This document shows positions 58,672 to 64,000 of a DNA stretch of 64,000 nt, piece by piece (positions within the stretch are counted from its first letter, which is position 1; every line of letters begins with the position of its first letter). Origin of the DNA: Lepidurus packardi (taxonomy: Eukaryota; Arthropoda; Branchiopoda; Notostraca; Triopsidae); the NCBI GenBank assembly GCA_023053545.1, contig JAKZAN010000212.1:1-64000 (forward strand), given 5' to 3'. The position numbers were made by a program, and so were the translations under genes. The notes under the pieces were generated by a model, which saw only the letters and a list, made by a program, of their open reading frames with translations, did not search any database and had not been told where the DNA came from.

Positions 58672-60015
58672 TCATGCATAATTACATGTGTTCTTTACAG
58701 TTATCAGATGGTATTCTTTGCCTTCTACCCGGATGCTCCTAGCCGCCTCTTTCCTTAGTCCTTTAGAGCTCCCGAACTCCATTTACGACCCATACCCCAA
58801 TGCATAGCTTGCTACATTGTGCTCAACCGACTCGAAGGGGTTCTTCATTATCCCTTCTCCTGGCGTCCTCAGAATCTCCTTCAACTATCTATCATATTCG
58901 TCTTCTTGGTCTGCCTCCTCGTTAAATTTAATTGGTTTCTAATTCAACTCATAGGGAAGCCTATCGCTTCGAACTTCGTTCTCATATTTTTTTCTTATTA
59001 GGCTATTTTTCAGATTATTTTTTGCTTGACGAGTATCTGCAGGATATGGGGAGTTTGCAGCCGGGTTGGAAGGGGTTGGTTTAACAGATCCGTAGCCAGC
59101 TGCTCCGATATTGGGTGGTGAGGTATTGTAATAATCAATTCTGCCTGACAGGTTGGGTCTAGTGAATGGATTGTCAGCTCCTTTCTTGAGCTCGTTCCCA
59201 ATGAATGGGTTATCTATTATGTATTTGGGGTCTTTGACCTATCTGAAAGGGTTGTTTACGGGAACTGGTGCTGGGCTAGCTCTAAATGGGTTGGCATACA
59301 AATCCTGGACTTTATTCATTCCGGAGAATGGGTTATCGAGGGCGTAGTTGTTATTGATAATGATATTTTTATTATTGTGCTATTTTGGAGGGTCTTGGAA
59401 CCCAGAATGGAGGTCTTGGAAAGGGTTATTGATTGATGGTGCTTCATAGGGCGTTCCTTTATAGGCATTGTCCGTGATAGGCGTTGTCCTGCCAGATATA
59501 TAGGGGATAGGGCTGTACGACGTGGGATACTCAGGATAATGCAGAATATGGCTGGAGTAGCTAGGAGTGGGTTTATTGAAAGGGTTATTCAGTTTGAGCT
59601 ACTCGATCTTAAAGTCTTATCTGGTCCTAGTAGTAATGGACCTTATATTAAGTGCCGAAGCAGATAGAGAGTACTGAAGTGGTTCATGGTTAATTCGGCT
59701 GAATCTGGATTCGGAAGGAGATATGGGATGGGTGATGTCGGGATAAAGATCAAAACCGGTGGAAGAAGCAGGGGAAGCGGTACTGTTAGCTGGGTAGTAT
59801 TGGGAGAGGGCGCGGAAAGGATTGGGTTTATGGAATGGATTATCTATTTTCATGTTCTTGTTTAATTTTTATTGAGTTTTCTTGAGGTCTATGTTATTAT
59901 GTAATATACGGTAATAGGCTTCACTAGCAATGGGGAAGTATCGATGGAGCTGTTTATTAGATACAGGGTACAAATAGAGTTTCTGAGCTAGAAATACATA
60001 TTTATTACTGGACAT
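58672..60015 (-). CDS. NPF-repeat protein, probable EH-domain ligand in endocytosis
   Basis: Single exon, 447 residues. The first ~55 residues are helical (K-Y-V-F-L-A-Q-K-L-Y-L-Y-P-V). Ten N-P-F tripeptides are then spread through a disordered Ser/Pro/Tyr-rich region (for example D-N-P-F-H-K-P-N-P-F, D-N-P-F-S-G, A-N-P-F-R-A, D-N-P-F-I-G, K-N-P-F-E-S). N-P-F is the binding motif for EH domains of Eps15/EHD proteins, so this looks like an endocytic adaptor analogous to epsin, SCAMP or synaptojanin tails, though no ENTH domain is recognised. The C-terminal ~110 residues are charged and helical. The Met at 60015 is preferred; one at 60036 is also possible. Confidence 0.68.
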
Positions 60016-60312
60016 AGATATCAACCATATATACATAAAAAACAGATTATTGAGAGATAGTAATGATCCATCCGATGTTATGGATGAGGCCAAAACTCAC
60101 AAGCCATCATCACAATCATCTAAGTCATCCTCATTAATACAATACTTTATTCATAAAGGATACGTCTTTGCTTCATAAACAAATGTATCATCACAATACT
60201 ACTCTAAGTTCTCTCCCATCCAATCCTTTCGTTCGGAACATATCATATAGACATTAATTTGGGAAGCAGAAAATATTAACATCGGTCAATCAAATCATCC
60301 ACAGGAAAAAAA

Positions 60313-61515
60313 TCAGAAAAACCTCGCCCGAATATTCTTCAGTAATTTTAGTAGCAACATCAGACCCAACACTAGTTTCAGCACAATCCTGCCTAGTGAT
60401 CTTTTCTCGATGAACTTAGTCTTGTGCAGGGGTGGGATGTGTCGATGTTTCGACGTCATCTCCAGTCTTTATAGTATCCACTTCACAACTTAGTGTTGAA
60501 CTTATGAACTTTACTCGTCTAGATGCATGTTATGGTAGCCTTAGCTGAAACTACGCAGGGTTTTGTCTTTGGAGGACAGTTTCTAGAACATATGCTGCAC
60601 TTGTTAGATTGATTGGAAGGAGTTCTTTGCTCCTGCGTAGATCGCTGTTGGGCACATTATGCGATCTGAGTTATCGTTGACATATTTGGAAACCCTTTGG
60701 AGCTAGTCGAGCATATTGAGGGTGATGTACTGGTAGGCCAGGCCCTCCTCGAGACGCTTTTTTAGCTGACGTGGATTTTTAGTTAGACTCGAAGGATTGA
60801 GGTGATTATTTACAAGGGTGTCCTTGAAGAAGTAGATACAGATCTATCTCATAATGTTTCTGAAAAAGGAGGGTTTCTATTCTTGGGGAAACTGAAACGT
60901 GGGTGAGATAGCTATGAACCCGTTAAGTGGGAGTCTGGGGTTCTGACATAGTAGACTCAGAGATAGAAGGGAGCCGAAACCATGCGATATAATGAATAGA
61001 GGCAAATTAGGCTAGCTACACTTCAGTAGTACTTCGATGTCTTATAAGAGGTTAGTGACCTGGGCCTGGACCCGATAGCCTCCAGAGTAACCGAATCCTC
61101 GCATATCCACAACATGCACTACTATTTTGTTTTTAGCCAGATAGTCTGCTATTTCCAAATAGTTTGAAGAACTCTCCCCGTATCCATGCACGATACAAAC
61201 ACTGGCTACTTTTTTGCGAGGCTCGAACTTCGTGTAGTACAGTCTAATCTGGGTGCCCTTGGTCGGTATGTATCCCCGCATCACGTTATACTACTCGCCA
61301 TGAAACTCCCCGTATATACTCGACTCGTTTTTGAGGGTTTCTTCGATAGAGAATTTACGAGTCGAAGAGAATTATTTGTTATTAGCGGTGGCTTCAGGGT
61401 GTTTGTTGGAAATAGAGCAACTGATACTAGTACATTTGGGTTCATCTGATAGTTCGTCGTTTGTGGTTTATGAAATGTTGACTGTCATTATCTTTTTTGT
61501 TGATATTCTCTTCAT
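60313..61515 (-). CDS. monoglyceride lipase-like alpha/beta hydrolase
   Basis: About 400 residues. After a ~80-residue polar lead comes V-C-I-V-H-G-Y-G-E-S-S (oxyanion H-G), V-V-D-M-R-G-F-G-Y-S-G-G, nucleophile region I-I-S-H-G-F-G-S, and the C-terminal histidine in E-G-Y-H-N-M-H-L-D-E-E. This is the monoacylglycerol-lipase/lysophospholipase fold. The acid position reads A-G-A-K-N-S, with no Asp where G-x-x-D is usual. The tail ends in a hydrophobic helix (L-K-L-V-L-G-L-M-L-L-L-K) that may anchor it. The start is uncertain: ATG at 61515 without intron, or an exon from 61720 spliced over a 37-nt intron (61446-61482). Confidence 0.72.
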
Positions 61516-62104
61516 CGAAATTTTTACTTATTTTCTTTATCGTATTTTTTGATGTGTTGCGATGGGTTGAAGATTTAGGGATGATAATGTTTAGATCTTC
61601 TATGCGGGGGTTGTTGTTGTGTTGATTAGATTTGTACAGGAGGAAGTGATGATGAAAGGTAGGATATCGAGTATATTGTGGTGTGTGGTTGATCAGAGTG
61701 GATGCGATATTTTGGCACAAGTGTTATTTATTGGAAACTTTTATTTTTTAATGATAATGAATATGAATACAATTTCACTTAAGCTGGACTTATCACTAAA
61801 GAAAAAATTGATCAATCAAGACTTAGATGAATGACGTCAGACCCTGTCTTTAAGAGGGTGTTCACTGCTAATTTTTTTACCGTTGATAATACTTAAAAAA
61901 GGTAATGGAATAACGTATTCCTGTATATAACGTGATTACCTAAAGAGTAATGATGATTTATCCCAACACACTTCGTGGCAGAAACCAGTCCAAAAAAAAC
62001 ACTACTGGAAATTGTAAACTACTTTCTATGCTATCAGCCTAGAAAGTAGTCCTTCATAAGACCGTCTCTGACCATACACACAGCTTCTTATCATCAACAT
62101 CACA
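61516..62104. other. intergenic, AT-rich, possible alternative first exon
   Basis: Upstream of the lipase-like gene. A minus-strand open frame 61483-61720 rich in Asn/Lys/His could be its spliced first exon. The rest (61725-62104) shows no gene. Confidence 0.35.
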
Positions 62105-62837
62105 TCATACTTTGTAATGCCCTGAATAAGTGCTAGTCAGGGGCGGCGTAGACTGTTCCAGTCTGTACTGGCTGTCCATTATAGTTTTGAACAGGTGCTC
62201 CATATTGCTGATCAGCTTGTTAGTGTTATTATGGTTCGGCATTTTGTTTGAGGTCATGAGTGGCTTATCCTACTTTTTCATGAAGTCAATCGAGGGGTCG
62301 AAGGTGGGCTTTAAGGGGAACATCGCGAATTTGCTGCGTTCACCGCCAAATGTCTTATTAGGGTTGAAGGGTTCTACTAAGCCATCAAATAAGGTAAGCA
62401 ATCAGGAGAACTCTTTAAAAATATAGCAAAAATCTGGCACTATTCAATCATGATGATTGGCTTTTATGAAAACAAGTTTGATTATAATTATTATTATTGT
62501 GTATAGTGGGGGAGCACAGATGGGGAGGGGTTATAATGTAAAATGTATGGGTACCATCGTCCTTCTTCTTGCTGAATGTGAGTTGCTGTTTTTTATCATC
62601 ATCCTTCCTGGAATCATCTCTGAAGTAAACCGGCTGGTAGGGTTGTGGTGTGGATGTTTGTTTGGGAATCAGAGAATCAACATAGATTTGCAATTTACTG
62701 ATGTCAGGGGTTTCTAGCTGGGAGTTGAAGTACTGCCACTCGCTGAGGAGGGGGTCGTAGGGTTTGATGTTGGGGAGGAAGATCTTTTCGACGAATTGGC
62801 GGAAGATGAGGATGAGTCTTTTTTCGTTATTATTCAT
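62105..62837 (-). CDS. two-exon protein of unknown function
   Basis: 184 residues from exons 62555-62837 and 62105-62376, joined over a 178-nt intron (the longest proposed here; it could hide a further small exon). Start M-N-N-N-E-K-R-L-I-L-I-F-R-Q-F, a helix-rich part, a lysine/aspartate-rich centre, then a second exon with V-E-P-F-N-P-N-K-T-F-G-G and H-L-F-K-T-I-M-D-S-Q-Y. Reading frame and composition support coding on both sides. No family is recognised. Confidence 0.45.
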
Positions 62838-63678
62838 ATTGTGTTATTGATTGAGAGTGTGGAATGAGGGTGTATGGGTACGGTGCTTGTTTGATTATAA
62901 AGTATTAATAAATCTTTAAAATATAATTCAATATTGGTCGATAATATTTGTCAGGAAGTAGTCCAGAGGAAAAATTATATAAAGAGAATGGCATGGAAAG
63001 TTCTTGCGACGTTATTGAAGTTGGATATAATGGGAAATCTGGTGGCAGAGGATTAGCACGCTGCTGTTTATAAGTGTTGTTGCTGTAGGAATTCCGTGAT
63101 GGGCATTTGACCATTGAAATGTGAGCAAACAAACATGGAGAGGTACCTGTTTAATACCCTACTCTATCGTATAAATAATACATTAGCAACACACTGACGG
63201 ACTAACCGTCTAGATACCTTTTGAAGTCAGCAAAGACTAAAGAAGAGGTGTCTGTTTTTTAATTGTATTTATGTATGTTTTTTTATTTTAAAAGCACATC
63301 ATTTATCATTATAAATATATCCATCCTCTTGTCCCTATTTGTTTCGATAGGGCTCACAATATATATGATTTCTTAGCAGAATTATGACAGTTTCATTATC
63401 ATCATCATCGTCATTGATTCATTAAGATATAAGCACCAGTTACTAAACAAAATCAATTCTATTTCTGTTTGATTATCTCTGGGTGGTATTTGTAATCCAC
63501 CCCTCTTAAAAGTATCCAGTACTTTTTCTTCCTACACTTACTATTACCAATTCTATACCCTTTCTGTAACCGACTCCAATTCCATGAATATCTTCACTAA
63601 AAGAGTTAAAATAAGTACAAAGTATATACAAAGTAAAGTGTTAATCATCAGCATGGTCCAACCCCAATTCATCGGATC
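62838..63678. other. long intergenic region
   Basis: AT-rich, with simple runs such as CATCATCATCATCGTCATTG near 63397. A minus-strand open frame starting near 63132 (S-M-V-K-C-P-S-R-N-S-Y) runs without TGA into the downstream gene in another frame and may be a 5' exon or chance. No RNA gene recognised. Confidence 0.4.
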
Positions 63679-63903
63679 TCAAAACGTCAGCATCTAAATT
63701 TAGAATGGGGCAAAACTAAGTTCTGCTGTGCTCTCGTCGTCCTTTTACTCCTGGGCATCGAACCTAGGCACGGGGGGTCTGGTTTTGATCCGGAACACTC
63801 GGAGCGATGATAGATCCTGAAGGAAGAGTTTGTAGGGTCTGCCGTTCCTGACTGCGAGGATGTAAGGTGAACGGGGAGTAGTGTTAGTTTTGAGTTGTTT
63901 CAT
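63679..63903 (-). CDS. small protein of unknown function
   Basis: 74 residues, ATG to TGA, three sense TAA/TAG codons near the end. N-terminal half basic (R-N-G-R-P-Y-K-L-F-L-Q-D-L), C-terminal half acidic (Q-E-E-K-D-D-E-S-T). The GC content rises inside the ORF against its AT-rich flanks, supporting coding. No family recognised. Confidence 0.5.
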
Positions 63904-64000
63904 GACTAGGTGTAGTAGTTGTGTTGATAGAGAGATTGATTGAGAAGAGTGAGTGAGGTTGTAGTAGGATAGTGTATTTATTTTAATATTATAACCAGAG

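Noticed and set aside
58696-59110. Plus-strand hydrophobic ORF resembling a membrane protein
   Set aside because: It is antisense to the NPF-repeat gene, whose charged C-terminal part reads continuously in frame on the minus strand.
1-64000. tRNA and rRNA genes
   Set aside because: No convincing cloverleaf with B-box GTTCGAATC-type sequence or rRNA motif was seen by eye; a covariance-model search would be needed to exclude them.

Overview
The window is one end of a ciliate macronuclear chromosome. It opens with about 41 copies of the CCCCAA telomere repeat (1-245). The genes are dense, on both strands, short-intron and often separated by less than 300 bases. Every gene reads through in-frame TAA and TAG and ends at TGA. 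Reading TAA/TAG as glutamate, not glutamine, fits conserved sites: the R-E-F motif of histidyl-tRNA synthetase (TAG at 10086-10088), the alpha-C glutamate of a protein kinase (TAA at 49897-49899), the L-L-E-S-P-T-G-T-G-K-T box of RTEL1 (TAA at 20594-20596), the residue after the potassium-channel filter (TAG at 52261-52263), and three sites in a cGMP-dependent kinase (41724-41726, 41775-41777, 41787-41789). This is the peritrich nuclear code (NCBI table 30), so the source is most likely a peritrich such as a Vorticella, Carchesium or Opisthonecta relative. Introns are GT..AG, 31-103 nt and mostly 40-60 nt (one candidate is 178 nt). After splicing, the gene models given here stay in frame from ATG to TGA.

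Layout. 1-2.1 kb: telomere, a minus-strand reading frame that runs into the telomere, and a cysteine-rich surface protein. 2.4-12.2 kb: RAE1-type WD40 protein, small coiled-coil ORF, secreted BPI-like protein, ULK-type kinase, ribosomal protein uL16 (RPL10), histidyl-tRNA synthetase, proline-rich protein. 12.4-23.1 kb: TRAPPC11, PH-domain protein, coiled-coil protein, RTEL1 helicase. 23.5-30.2 kb: phospholipase D-type enzyme, EF-hand protein, Rho-like GTPase, WD40 protein, mitochondrial RbfA-like protein. 30.4-39.5 kb: two-repeat cation channel, TMEM245-like permease, Tim44/mL45-like protein, 7TM receptor-like protein, LCAT-family enzyme. 39.9-53.5 kb: cGMP-dependent kinase, GPCR-PIP kinase fusion, small mitochondrial-type protein, ubiquilin, basic nuclear protein, DHHC acyltransferase, divergent kinase, cyclic-nucleotide-gated-type potassium channel.

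At 54.74-55.01 kb lies a slightly irregular TTGGGG array, oriented as a right-hand chromosome end and followed by a TTGATTGG block. So 1-55 kb looks like a complete two-telomere minichromosome joined to 9 kb more sequence. The right part (alpha/beta hydrolases, LMBR1-like protein, NPF-rich protein, small ORFs) uses the same TAA=Glu code. The join is therefore within one organism: a true interstitial telomere, an unfragmented junction, or an assembly chimera.

The genes are not an operon or island. They form a mixed eukaryotic set, with clusters in signalling (cGMP kinase, GPCR-PIPK, CNG channel, divergent kinase), membrane traffic (TRAPPC11, NPF protein, DHHC enzyme) and mitochondria (RbfA-like, Tim44-like, possibly dual-targeted HisRS). 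No tRNA, rRNA, CRISPR or transposon was recognised.
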